Origin: Yamagishiella unicocca
Taxonomy: Eukaryota > Chlorophyta > Chlorophyceae > Chlamydomonadales > Volvocaceae
Assembly: GCA_003116995.1 (NCBI GenBank)
Contig: BDSL01000020.1
Location: 744,001-808,000, forward strand
Reading direction: 5' to 3'
Length of the DNA: 64,000 nt
The notes below the pieces were generated by a model. It made no database searches, was not told the origin of the DNA, and saw nothing but the letters and a program-made list of their open reading frames with translations. Of this stretch, positions 1-9,098 are shown piece by piece; position 1 is the first letter of the stretch; the number at the start of each line of letters is the position of its first letter. The translations under genes and the position numbers were made by a program.

Positions 1-827
1 GGGTTCGCAATCTTTCCGTATTTTAAATAAATCCCCGTCACTGCCTCGCAATCTCATAATTTATTATTTCCAGTTTATCGGCATTCTCTCTCAAATTTAT
101 GTGCAGCAGCAAAGGCCCGCTCGGGGCAAGGGAAGCAGGGGCGGGAATGGAAGTAGAGGGCCGCGTGGAAAGGGTTTGCTGCCGCGGGGTGGGGCCAGCA
201 AGGGGGGACGGGGAAAAGAGAAAGCCGCGGGAATGCCAGTTGGGCGCATGGGGGGCCAGGGATGAAAGCAGCAGGAACGAGAAGGTTTATTTGGTACCGT
301 ATCGGTAGCTGGTGCAGTATGGTATTGTGGTTTGGTGCAATGGTGACTGCCATCCCGGACGGTGCTGTGGCAGTACGCCAGATTTTTGCCTTCTGAACTG
401 CATTTCCAGCCTGAAGCTGTGTTAAGATTCGCAATCATTTCCGCAGTTATACGGGGTTCGCAAAGTTTAAAAAATTCTAAACAATCCGCCATACAGGTTT
501 GCAATCTTTCTGTATCTTCAATTTATTAAATAAATTATTTTCGGCCCTCGCAATCTATTTGGCTCGCAATCTATTTGGAGCAGTACGGTAAGCGGGCCCG
601 ACAACCGTTGTGCGTAGTGACGAACAAGAGGCCCCCTAATTGATTAGGGGACAGCACGAACTAGTACTATGCCGCGACATGGGTTGGGAGCTTGGGACAG
701 TATCCTCGACCGCTGGGTTACAATAATGGACATCAGTCATGGGAACATGGACATCGTTCATGGGAATACCGACAGGTCCGACATTGGCACGGTATAGAAA
801 ATACTCATACCAAAGATAAAGGGCATT
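1..827. other. Intergenic, no gene seen
   Basis: AT-richer start of the window. The phrase TTCGCAATC recurs near both ends of the first 560 bases, which suggests a decayed repeat. Two 21-bp near-copies of a TGGACATC-containing unit lie at about 727-768. No open frame here has recognisable protein similarity or a plausible exon structure. Confidence 0.5.
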
Positions 828-3350
828 TCAAACCAAGAAGTAATGGACGCGTATTGAACAGATGGTGCAGTTCACCCAACAACATCATTGGTAGACGGCA
901 AGGCTATTGGGCCCTGCTATAGAAGCCGTCAAATGTCACCACCGTCGCCGACACCAACCAGACATGTAGCTCCCTCCATCCAGTGATGAGCTGTGGCGAC
1001 GAACGCAACAGGCGACCTAACAAGCGCAGCTGTGGAATACACAGCACCCAGCAGCGCAGTTTACGACCAAGCGAGTTCATACAGTGGGAAATGGCGAGGA
1101 AACGCGTGGACACGACATAGGAGAAGTAAGGGGTGTATATGCACACGCACTCATATGCACCCGGTTCACTCCCGCCCAAGGCAAGTTCTGCCGCGCTTTT
1201 TGAGTTCTTACGTCAGAGGCAGTCATGCGCTGCGGCCGGTTCGTCAATAGTGCTATTAGAAATATGGTTCACAAAGAAGCACAGTATTCCTTTCCAGCCA
1301 GGTATCCCAGAGCGAGCGAGGTCGGGCACAGACCAGGTGCGTGAGGCCACTTCCGGGTCATAAACCCGTGATTCAGCACGCTGGGCGTCCGGACGCGATG
1401 CAAGCAGTACAGGGTCCATTCGTGCCGAAAGCCGTTGTCACCCAGCATACATCACATCAAGGACTGCGACGCCCTGCCTATTTCGGCGGGATCGAGGGCC
1501 CGGCTTGCGGCATGTCCGGGTAGAGTTGCTGGTCTTGTTGCTGCTGCGGCGGTCCTGGCTGTGGCGAGTGCTCCTGCTGTGGTGGGCACCCCTGCTGTGG
1601 TGGGTACCCCTGCTGTGGTGGGTACCCCTGCTGTGGTGGGTACCCCTGCTGCTGTGGTGGGTACCCCTGCTGTGGTGGGTACCCCTGCTGTGGTGGGTAC
1701 CCCTGCTGTGGAGGGTACCCCTGCTGTGGTGGGTACCCCTGCTGTGGTGGGTACCCCTGTTGGCCGGGCTGCGGCATTTGCACCGGCACGAGGGCCATGA
1801 ACTGTTGCTGCGGGGCCTGCGTCGCAGCCCCACCAGGAATTGGCTCACCGCCTGCATCGCACACGGCAACACAGCGGGTAAGCAGGATGGTCCGCCAAAA
1901 GTCATAATTTTGGCTGGGCCCAAGCTAGACGTACCAACACCTACACGTGGGGCTGGGCAGACAGACATGCGCTCACGCAAGAGGACTTGCAAGACTTGAG
2001 GGCCATTGCGTGATGATAAGGACATGTGACACGATGGGCACAATGATCGATGGCACGCACAGCAGGATCGTCTTAATGTGCTCCTTGACGCCAAACCCCA
2101 CGCACCCCGACCGCATCCTCGGATGCTTAGCTCCCGATGCTCTTGGCACAGGGCGCAGGACGTGCAGAACCAAGTAATCTGCAATACAGGGGCAAAAAGG
2201 GAGGGACGAGCGGGGAAGCCCATGAGCCGCAGGTCTCCCTTACATGGGGTCGGCGCCGACGAAGCTACGCTTTGCATGCGGGCTTGTGAGCTAGTCATCG
2301 CGCCTCTCCTCCCTTGGGCCGGCTGCACACGAAGCTAATGATCTATGCGGTGTAAAGCTACATGATGTGACCGCGTGCCTAGATCGAATCGCGATCTTCT
2401 CTTCCCCCCAACACAAGGTCCCACCCGGCCCTACCATGAAGTCCTGGAACACGTGACCCCTGCAGAGCGGAGCAAAACAGGCAGAGGCGGTTTCAGTGCC
2501 GAATTGTACACTTTCGGAGCCAGGACAAAACGCCGGTCGGCAAGCAGCTTAGTTGTGCTTACGGGATGTTGTACTTGTTCCTCAGCCATCCGCGAGCCAT
2601 GGTGTGGATGATGCACGGGACGCCGAGAAACGCCAGACCTATGTACGACCAGGTAGCCGCATAGCAGTCTCCGCCACAAAATATGGCCTGCTGGACAAAA
2701 GGAGCGCAGGGCGACACGGGTGAGAGCGTGAAATGGTAAAACCAGCAGCCGTGCATGCAGTGGCCATAGCGATGAATTGAATGCATGCATGTTGACGAGC
2801 AGAGCGACGACCTATTCCAGCTAGAAGCTCAAGCACCCCCTTGCTTACGGCGGGAGGCATGCGTTCCACGTTGGAACCGTATGCGCAGCATTTGCAGCAC
2901 CAGGCGTAACCTGCAGGCAGCGACGCACGCAGTGATGACGAAGACATAAGTGTTGCAACCTTGCAGGCGCTTTGACGTCCCATGCATTTGTCTTAAAGCA
3001 GGCTAGTCCACGACTGTATGGTGGGTGGATGGAGGACGAAGGCAGCAGCAGCTGTGTTCCCTCTCCTCGCAAGACTTACAGCAAATACTACATCCTCCTG
3101 GTTGTGCGCGGCAGTCGCATAGACCTGTGCTCCAGGCGCTATTCGCAGGCGCCGGCGTTAGCGCTAACATCCTCATGATAAGTCAATAATATATTTTGAA
3201 GCGCTCAACCTTTTGGTTTGGACCTGCAAAGGGTTGCAGGATTTCAGCGTATAATCTAAAAATAGCTATTGTGAAATAGATACATATATGCCTATGTATA
3301 GGTTTTGGGTGTGCTCCCTCAGGCAAGTATCGGCCGGGAGTCAGACGTAC
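828..3350. repeat. Segmental duplication, copy A (holds PLAC8 gene 1)
   Basis: This block is near-identical over most of its length to 9099-11558 and, beyond the transposon inserted there, to about 15293-15335. Shared sequence starts at TCAAACCAAGAAG (828 here, 9099 in copy B) and runs past the PLAC8 start codon to CCCTCAGGCAAG and the GGAGTCAGACGTACGGCG stretch around 3335-3352. It contains the whole PLAC8 gene, so the gene was copied together with its flanks. The two blocks lie about 8.27 kb apart in the same orientation. Confidence 0.85.
1478..3170 (-). CDS. PLAC8-family cysteine-rich membrane protein with GYPPQQ-repeat tail, copy 1
   Basis: Six exons on the minus strand: 3080-3170, 2849-2910, 2563-2690, 2435-2459, 1977-2178, 1478-1851 (293 aa). 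All introns are GT..AG and phases agree. Exon 1 gives the WSTGLCDC start of a PLAC8 domain. Exon 2 has [16 protein letters not shown]. Exon 3 has [17 protein letters not shown], a hydrophobic stretch, and then RNKYNIP. Exon 5 has [13 protein letters not shown], the family signature. Exon 6 is a tail of about ten GYPPQQ units ending in PPK. Plant and algal PLAC8 proteins (cell-number regulators, cadmium-resistance type) sit in the plasma membrane; a role in metal transport or growth is family knowledge, not seen here. The micro-exon 2435-2459 encodes PGHVFQDFM, where copy 2 has PGDGCQDFM, so one family cysteine is lost. An in-frame ATG at 3176 is an alternative start. Confidence 0.85.
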
Positions 3351-4427
3351 GGCGCGCCGGGCAACGCGAACGGGCTAGTGAGCCTTCTATACGGCGGATT
3401 CTCTCCTGGAGTGGACAGGGTTTGGTTGACACTCTTTCTGCCGCGCCTTACCCCGTCCTGGTAGGACACGTGAGGATACTTCTTCCCCTTAAAAATCTAT
3501 CTCGATTATTCAAGCCTTATCTCTGCTTTCGACGGCTTTATGCAGGTAGCGGGTACACAGCAGCTCGGGCTAACCTCTGGCTCTTTGGCGCCTCGGCGTC
3601 CCCAAGATGTGCTTCTCGCTCCTCTTCGCTCCTCTGAGAATCCGTTGATATTGGACCTCTCAGTGCCCGGTCTCGGGTTAAGATCTCGTTTTGATCCGTC
3701 CCGTGGGGTTGGGTTCGAGCGAGGCCTACACCATACCGTACTGACACGCCAAATTGGTGATATTACCTTTGGGGACGAAAAATGCTTTGGAATAAATTGG
3801 TGATTTTGCGATTTGGGTACGAAGCCGGTACACATTTGTCGATAAATTACACCAATTTGGGGACGGCTCCCAAAACGTCCAAGCTTGACAGATCACGCTG
3901 TGCTATGCTGCTGGACAGACGCATGTATAAATGCATTTATAAAGGACAGCCATTCGCCATTGCCACCGTCTCCGTCCACAGAATGGTCCTTACTACCGTG
4001 CGTGCGCGCGCGCAAAGCTGCAAACATGTACTGTGCGTGTGTGCAAAGCTGCGAAGCCTACCGGGCAAAGCTGCAAAACCTACCCAACCCCGAACCCTAG
4101 CATCAACAAATGGCACCTAAAAAGGTGACCGAGTCGAACGCCGCCAAAGACGGCATGACCGAACATAAGGACACAACCTCCACCGAACACGCGGAGAACG
4201 TGGACCCGACGTTGTAAGTCCGGGAACGAAAAAGAAGGGAGCGAAGCGCGCAAAGGCCAAGCAAACGCTACCCACAGTAGAGCTGCACAAGCGCGTTGCG
4301 TCGCTGTCAGCCCATAAGCCCGCTCTAAAGCGGAGCAAGCAAGGAACTAGCGCCTCAGCAGAGGTCTATCTTGGCACAACTGTTCGTGTCAACTGTCTTC
4401 AAGTAAGCAACACGGCCTCCCAAAAGG
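3351..4427. other. No gene supported; possible transposon debris
   Basis: The stretch contains several short open frames on both strands without recognisable domains. The ATG-started frame at about 4110 (MAPKKVTES...) breaks after about 35 codons. It lies just upstream of the integrase fragment and could be the remnant of a retroelement gag start, but nothing confirms this. Confidence 0.35.
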
Positions 4428-4720
4428 ACTTGTATGTCTCCGACCGTGATTCACGGTTTATTACGAGCAAGTTTTGGAGAGAAGTAACTCGCCTACCTGC
4501 TCGGGACGCAGCTCTGTATGAGCACGGCATTCCATCCGCAAACCGACGGCCAGACGGAACGGATAAATCGTCTCCTTGAAGAGGCGCTTCGGCATTATTA
4601 CATTGGACCTAATCATGATGATGATTATTGGGATGCACATCTGTCGTTGATTGAATTCGCGATAAACAATTCACGACAAGAATTATACTGGTACAACTCC
4701 GTTTTTGCGAGTGGTCCGGA
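4428..4720 (+). pseudogene. Ty3/gypsy-type integrase fragment, frameshifted
   Basis: The frame at 4428-4497 reads DLYVSDRDSRFITSKFW, the region around the second catalytic Asp of retroviral-type integrases. A shift of frame near 4498-4505 is needed to continue into [19 protein letters not shown] and [15 protein letters not shown], the classical [11 protein letters not shown] motif with the third catalytic residue (Glu) just after it. A second shift near 4685 would restore TGTTPF. At least two frameshifts and the absence of reverse transcriptase, protease or LTRs nearby mark it as a dead fragment of a Ty3-type LTR retrotransposon. The family call is strong; the boundaries are approximate. Confidence 0.85.
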
Positions 4721-4829
4721 CACATCAAATAGTCCTTGTAACTCATATAGAAGGTACCGGACACCCATGCGCATGATATGAGCCGGGAAGTCGGTGGGAA
4801 CATGGGTGTTTTGGAGGTAGGGCGCACAC

Positions 4830-4893
4830 CGGCTAGCCGGTTACGTGCATGCACAAGTGAATTGCCCGCTAGCCGGTTACGTGCATGCACGGC
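4830..4893. repeat. Two copies of a 20-bp unit
   Basis: GCTAGCCGGTTACGTGCATG occurs twice about 40 bp apart at the edge of the satellite array. It has no coding content. Confidence 0.6.
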
Positions 4894-5004
4894 AAAGAAG
4901 GCCATGAAACAGGCTTCTAACAAGCTGAAATAATATAAATATTTATACGTAAATAGTTCCATCTATGAGCGTGGGCGTGCGCTGCCTCTGCTGTGTGCAT
5001 CGCT

Positions 5005-5600
5005 CCATCCCGCCCTCCGTGCACGGTACCGCCGGTAGGAGCATGCACGAGCGCCAATCAGCCCGCAGACAGCTGATCCGGGTCACTGTACCGCGCGAGA
5101 ATGTTAATCATACATGTATACAGGTCGTTCAATCATGATTCCGGGCGTGCGACGCCTATTCGCGGCCCGTGCATGGCCCCAGGCCTCCGTGCACCGTACC
5201 GGTAAAAGCGTGCACGAGCGCCGACAAGCCCGCAGACAGCTGATCCGGGTCCCTGTACCGCGCGAGAATGTTAATCATACATGTATATGCAGGTCGTTCA
5301 ATCATGATTCCGGGCGTGCGACGCCTATTCGCGGCCCGTGCATGGCCCCAGGCCTCCGTCCGTGCGCGCACGGTACCGGTAAAAGCGTGCACGAGAGCCG
5401 ATCAGCCCGCAGACAGCTGATCCGGCTCCCTGTACCGCGCGAGAATGTTAATCATACATGTATGCAGGTCGTTCAATCATGATTCCGGGCGTGCGACGCC
5501 TATTCGCGGCCCGTGCATGGCCCCAGGCCTCCGTGCACGGTACCGGCGGTAAAAAGCGTGCACGAGCGCCGATCAGCCCGCAGACAGCTGTTCCGGACCT
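5005..5600. repeat. Tandem array, unit about 172 bp, about 3.5 copies
   Basis: Four successive segments start at about 5011, 5182, 5352 and 5526 with CCTCCGTGCACGGTACCG or a close variant. Each continues through GCACGAGCGCC, CAGCCCGCAGACAGCTG, GTACCGCGCGAGAATG and TCGTTCAATCATGATTCC. Units differ by small indels and substitutions. The open frames across it are repeats of one another and are not genes. It looks like a short satellite array. Confidence 0.9.
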
Positions 5601-5785
5601 TGGCGCTGGTGTCTGCCGACGGCTTCATCATTATTGACATGGTCTATGTTGATAACCAGGCATACCCGGTGGTGGTAGTCGGCTCGGCGGAGCGAGGGGC
5701 GCCGCCCTGCTGCTGCGTACAGCTTGACCGGCGTAATGGAATGGATGTGGCGAGCGCACTGTTGTTGTAACGGTTACAGTGGGTT

Positions 5786-6240
5786 ACAGACCAAGAGCCC
5801 AGATCTTAGCGATGCTATACGGCCGCCCTCACATGGATCTGGTGGTGGATCACCTCAGCGTCACGACAGCCCGCGTGTGTCTAGGGGTGGGCGCGGCTCC
5901 CCTGCCGCCAGTCATCCCTATGGCATAAAAAGGTCGGTTACCCCTACCTCGGTTTGGCAAACCGAGTCTCTAACCCCACCGTCAGGGTGCTTACTCCCTA
6001 CGTAACCCCTCCGGTGGGTAACACCCCAGTGGGTTACCAAACCCCGGGTAACCAGAGGGTAAAGCACCCGAGGGTTCGTTGGACCCCATAACCCCTTAGG
6101 TTGGTTACCCCCCTGTAACCCGAACCCTCTGTTGGGTAATCCCTCTGTAATCCAACCCCTACTCTATCACCCCTCCGCTGGGTCAGCCCTCCATAACCCA
6201 ACCCCTCGGATGCGTTACCCCGAGCTTATCCCCTGTGTAT
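5786..6240. repeat. Degenerate GGTTAC/GTAACCC-rich low-complexity tract
   Basis: Variants of GGTTACC, GTAACCC and TAACCCC recur every 10-25 bases, especially at 5930-6200. The tract starts directly inside the left 21-bp inverted repeat, which carries the same GGTTAC core. No regular period and no gene are seen. Confidence 0.6.
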
Positions 6241-6299
6241 CTATCCCAAAGCGAGGGTACCATAGGTAGGCTGATGACAGACCTTATTTTACAGGGATT

Positions 6300-7155
6300 G
6301 CAGTTGCATGGCTCGTGTCTCTTGCAGCCCTGTCTGCGCTGTGCTACAGCAGCTAGCCTCGCGCAGCGCTGTCTATGCTGTCTATGGCACCCTCGCACAG
6401 CCCTGTCTACGCTGTCTGTGGCAGCCTCGTGCCCCAACACTCCCCTATCTACTGCTGGGCACGCTTGCGTGGCGGCACAACGCCGCCATGAGCAGTTGGG
6501 TCCGTTGGCAGGCCCTCCTGCTGCTCCTGCACGGCGGGCCTCTTCGCTGCTTGCTGATTCCTGGTGGCAGCTGCCGTCGACGACCTAGACAGCCGCCCAT
6601 CGGCGGCGCGTGTCTGGACTGCAGGGACGGGCAGTGCACCTTGGCGACCTGCGCTGGTTCCTGCATGGGGTTTGATGTCGTGGGCTCGGACGAAGATGGC
6701 ATCCTACCTGATGGCCGTCCCGGTGAAGGCGCCCCTCGTACGCCTACCAGTGCTCCCGGCACCGCCAAGACTGGGGCGCAGCGGGCACACAGACGCCACC
6801 CCGCCACCGCGGCCCTTCCCGGAGGATAAGGCTGAAGCCCAGCGGGCGAAAGGGGCAGCAGCAGCGGCATCAGCAGCAAGGGCTGCGGCAGCGGCAGCCC
6901 CAACGGGGCCAGGTCGGGGACTCCAGCGCACGATGCGTGAGTTTGCCCAGGGGGCAGGGCCTTTGGGCACGGCGGCAGGGCCTTTGGGCACGGCGGCAGA
7001 ACCTTCAGACATGGCGGCAGGGCCTTCGGGCACGGTGGCTGCAGCAAGGTGGTCGGGCGTGACAGTCACGGGCCGTCGGGTGCGGTAGCTGCGCCGGCGG
7101 ATGGGGCAACCACACCGTCGGGGGTGGCAGCCACACCGTCAGGCGTGGCGGTCGC
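6300..7155. other. Upstream part of the endonuclease-bearing segment; no intact gene
   Basis: Overlapping frames encode Cys-rich and Ala-rich sequence, for example CLDCRDGQC near 6615-6645. Two neighbouring copies of GGGCCTTTGGGCACGGCGGC at about 6957-6998, with diverged copies following, form a short tandem repeat. It may be the decayed first ORF of a non-LTR retrotransposon, but no diagnostic domain is seen. Confidence 0.35.
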
Positions 7156-8515
7156 TTGGCAGCCACGCCACAACCGCAGCCACAGCCGCAGCCGCGTGGC
7201 AGACGCGCCGCAGCCGCGTGGCAGACACGCCACAGCCGCGTGGCAGACGTGCCGCAGCCGCATGGCAGACGCGCCGCAGCCGCATGGCAGACGCGCCGCA
7301 GCCGCAGCCGCATCGCAGTCCTGCGGCAGCCATGCAGTCGGGCGGGGCGGTCGTGCAGTCGGATGCGGCAGCAGGGCCGTTGGGGGCGGCGGCCGCGCAG
7401 TGGGGGGCAGCAGCCATGCCGCGGGGTACGGCAGCCATGCGGGGGGGCATGCCTGCCCGGAGGACAGTCGCAGCCGCAGCCGAAGCAGCAGCAGCAGCCG
7501 CAGAGGCAAAAGCACAGCGAACAGGCAGTGGCAGTCGGCACACCGCAGTACCAGCCCGCGGTGGATGACCTCACGCGGAAGATGATGGCCTCCAGGAACG
7601 TGTCGGCAGCGGATAAGGCTGCGGCCGCCAGGGCCGCGGCGGAGGCAGCCATACGAGCCGGGCGCTATACCCCGGTCTTCCCTGGTCCCCCGAGGCCGCC
7701 CGGGCTTAGGTCGAGCCGCTCGCCACAGCACTCGGGAGAGACGCCCGACCAGCAGCACCGCCGCCTGAACATGGAGGGTGGGAGGAGCGCAGCCCCGCAC
7801 ACCAGGGAGCTGGACACCGCCCAATGGCCGCAGCTTCAGCAACAGGACCTCCCGGTCGGCCAACAAATCACCATAAGGATGGCGCCCAAGCCGTATGGGG
7901 CGCTGGGGATGGACGACCCAGGAGACACCTCCAGGATGGAGCGAGATACTGGCAGACCAATAATGGTACGGCACCGACAAGGGACCCAGAGGGGTCCAGC
8001 ATGCCGGCCGCTGAGAGTGGGCACACATGACCTAGGCGGAATACAACTCCCGCACAGAGAGGCAGTGCTCCTGGCAGCGGCTAGTCAGTGGGCCCGCATG
8101 CGGCTTGGTGTGGTATGTCTGCAAGAGACCCATCATACGGGAGAGGGACAAAGTCGGCTGTTGCAGCGGGTGTTAAATGCAGCAGCGAAGAGGCTGGGGC
8201 TGCCCGGATGGGTTATTGTGGCTGAGTCCTTCACGCCGAACCCGCGCACAGCTGGTGTAGCCATCCCCGTCCGTTCGGATCTGAGTCAGGTGGTGTCCCC
8301 GGTTGAGGTACCGCCACGCATGAAGCCTGAGGAATCCCCACCGGGCCGTTTTCTGCAGTATTCGTTCACCTGGGGTGGGCACCGGGTCCACCTGGCGAAT
8401 ATCTATATGCTGACGGCGGTGTATGCCGCCCAGAGGAATGAGTTTATTCGGAAAAACCTCACACCGTCTTTGTCAGTGTCAGGCGATGTGCCCAATGGTT
8501 CTACCTCTTGGTCTG
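7156..8515 (+). pseudogene. APE-type endonuclease ORF of a non-LTR (LINE-like) retrotransposon, interrupted
   Basis: An open frame of about 450 codons. The first part is repetitive, with 24-bp units giving RGRRAAAAWQTR-like peptides at 7165-7330. From about 8020 it reads like an apurinic-type endonuclease domain: LGVVCLQETHH (the QE motif), then TAGVAIPVRSDL, then WGGHRVHLANIYM and SGDVPNGS where the family has a GDFN motif. Such domains precede reverse transcriptase in LINE-like elements. The frame is cut at 8516-8523 by the hAT-like insertion, and no reverse transcriptase follows beyond it, so the copy is 3'-truncated and dead. The subfamily cannot be named from this domain. Confidence 0.7.
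7160..7340. repeat. 24-bp tandem repeat within the ORF
   Basis: Units containing GCCGCGTGGCAGACGCGCC recur roughly every 24 bp (some 12-bp offsets), giving an arginine/alanine/glutamine-rich peptide. A looser array with GGGCGGTCG continues to about 7440. Confidence 0.7.
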
Positions 8516-9081
8516 GAACCCACCAGTGTTTTTTTTCAAAGTAATATATTACGTAAATGGAATAAATCGGGGTTTGGGGCTTCGGAAAAACGGAACAGAT
8601 TGAGGCCGACACGTACATTTTTATTACTTCAGCCAAAAACGCCCACTGCTGTCTGGCGTGGCGGGACCAGCAGAACCAGAACCCCAACAAGTGGCAGATT
8701 TCCTATCCTGCCAAGTATCCCTGGGCCGAGCGTGTGCCTGCTGACGTGGACAGCGGGGAAGTTCACGACAAAGTGCGCTGCGTTCCCGTTTGGTGGCGCA
8801 CTGCGGAAGTGGCTTGCCAGCAGCAGCAGGGGGCGGTACATGATGAACGGGTAGAGACCCAGCGCTACTGTGCTGCGGTTTGCCCTAACAAATGACACTA
8901 AGAAACACACCAACTGTACGTGGCTCTGGGTCTGTGAAAGGACTTGTAACTTATGGGGGGGCCTGGGGGGGGCGGAGCCCCCCGCAGCGCCGCACAGCTA
9001 TGGAACAAATATCAAACACCCATAACTTCAGATGGAATAAATCGAGACCCCCCTAAAACGAAAAAAAACACTGGAACCCAC
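8516..9081. mobile_element. Non-autonomous hAT-like DNA transposon, 550 bp, with 8-bp target duplication
   Basis: The element spans 8524-9073. Its ends are perfect 14-bp terminal inverted repeats, CAGTG followed by eight T and C on the left (8524-8537) and the reverse complement on the right (9060-9073). The direct repeat GAACCCAC flanks it at 8516-8523 and 9074-9081. An 8-bp duplication with CAGTG/CACTG ends is diagnostic of the hAT superfamily. ATGGAATAAATCG lies just inside both ends in the same orientation. Inside, an open frame ending at the TGA at 8893-8895 contains KWQISYPAKYPWAERV and could be a piece of a transposase or captured gene; I cannot name it. At this size it must rely on another element's transposase. 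Confidence 0.88.
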
Positions 9082-9098
9082 TGTAACCGTTACAATCC

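Larger units (their letters stand above)
5765..9095. mobile_element. 3.3-kb segment bounded by 21-bp inverted repeats
   Basis: Bases 5765-5785 and 9075-9095 are exact reverse complements over 21 bp, starting TTGTAACGGTTACAGTGG. The core TGTAACGGTTACA is itself palindromic. The right repeat ends 3 bp before the start of duplicated block B. No clear target-site duplication is visible, so calling it a transposon is inference. Inside are a GTAACCC-rich stretch, an alanine-rich low-complexity region, an endonuclease-domain ORF and a nested hAT-like element. Confidence 0.5.

Noticed and set aside
1505..1999. Plus-strand frame with [12 protein letters not shown] repeats resembling membrane helices
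   Set aside because: Antisense shadow of the GYPPQQ repeat exon of PLAC8 copy 1; the same occurs at 9608-10258 for copy 2.
5114..5482. 122-codon frame with repeated ARRQLIR(V/L)PVPRENVNHTC
   Set aside because: It follows the 172-bp satellite period and is not a gene.
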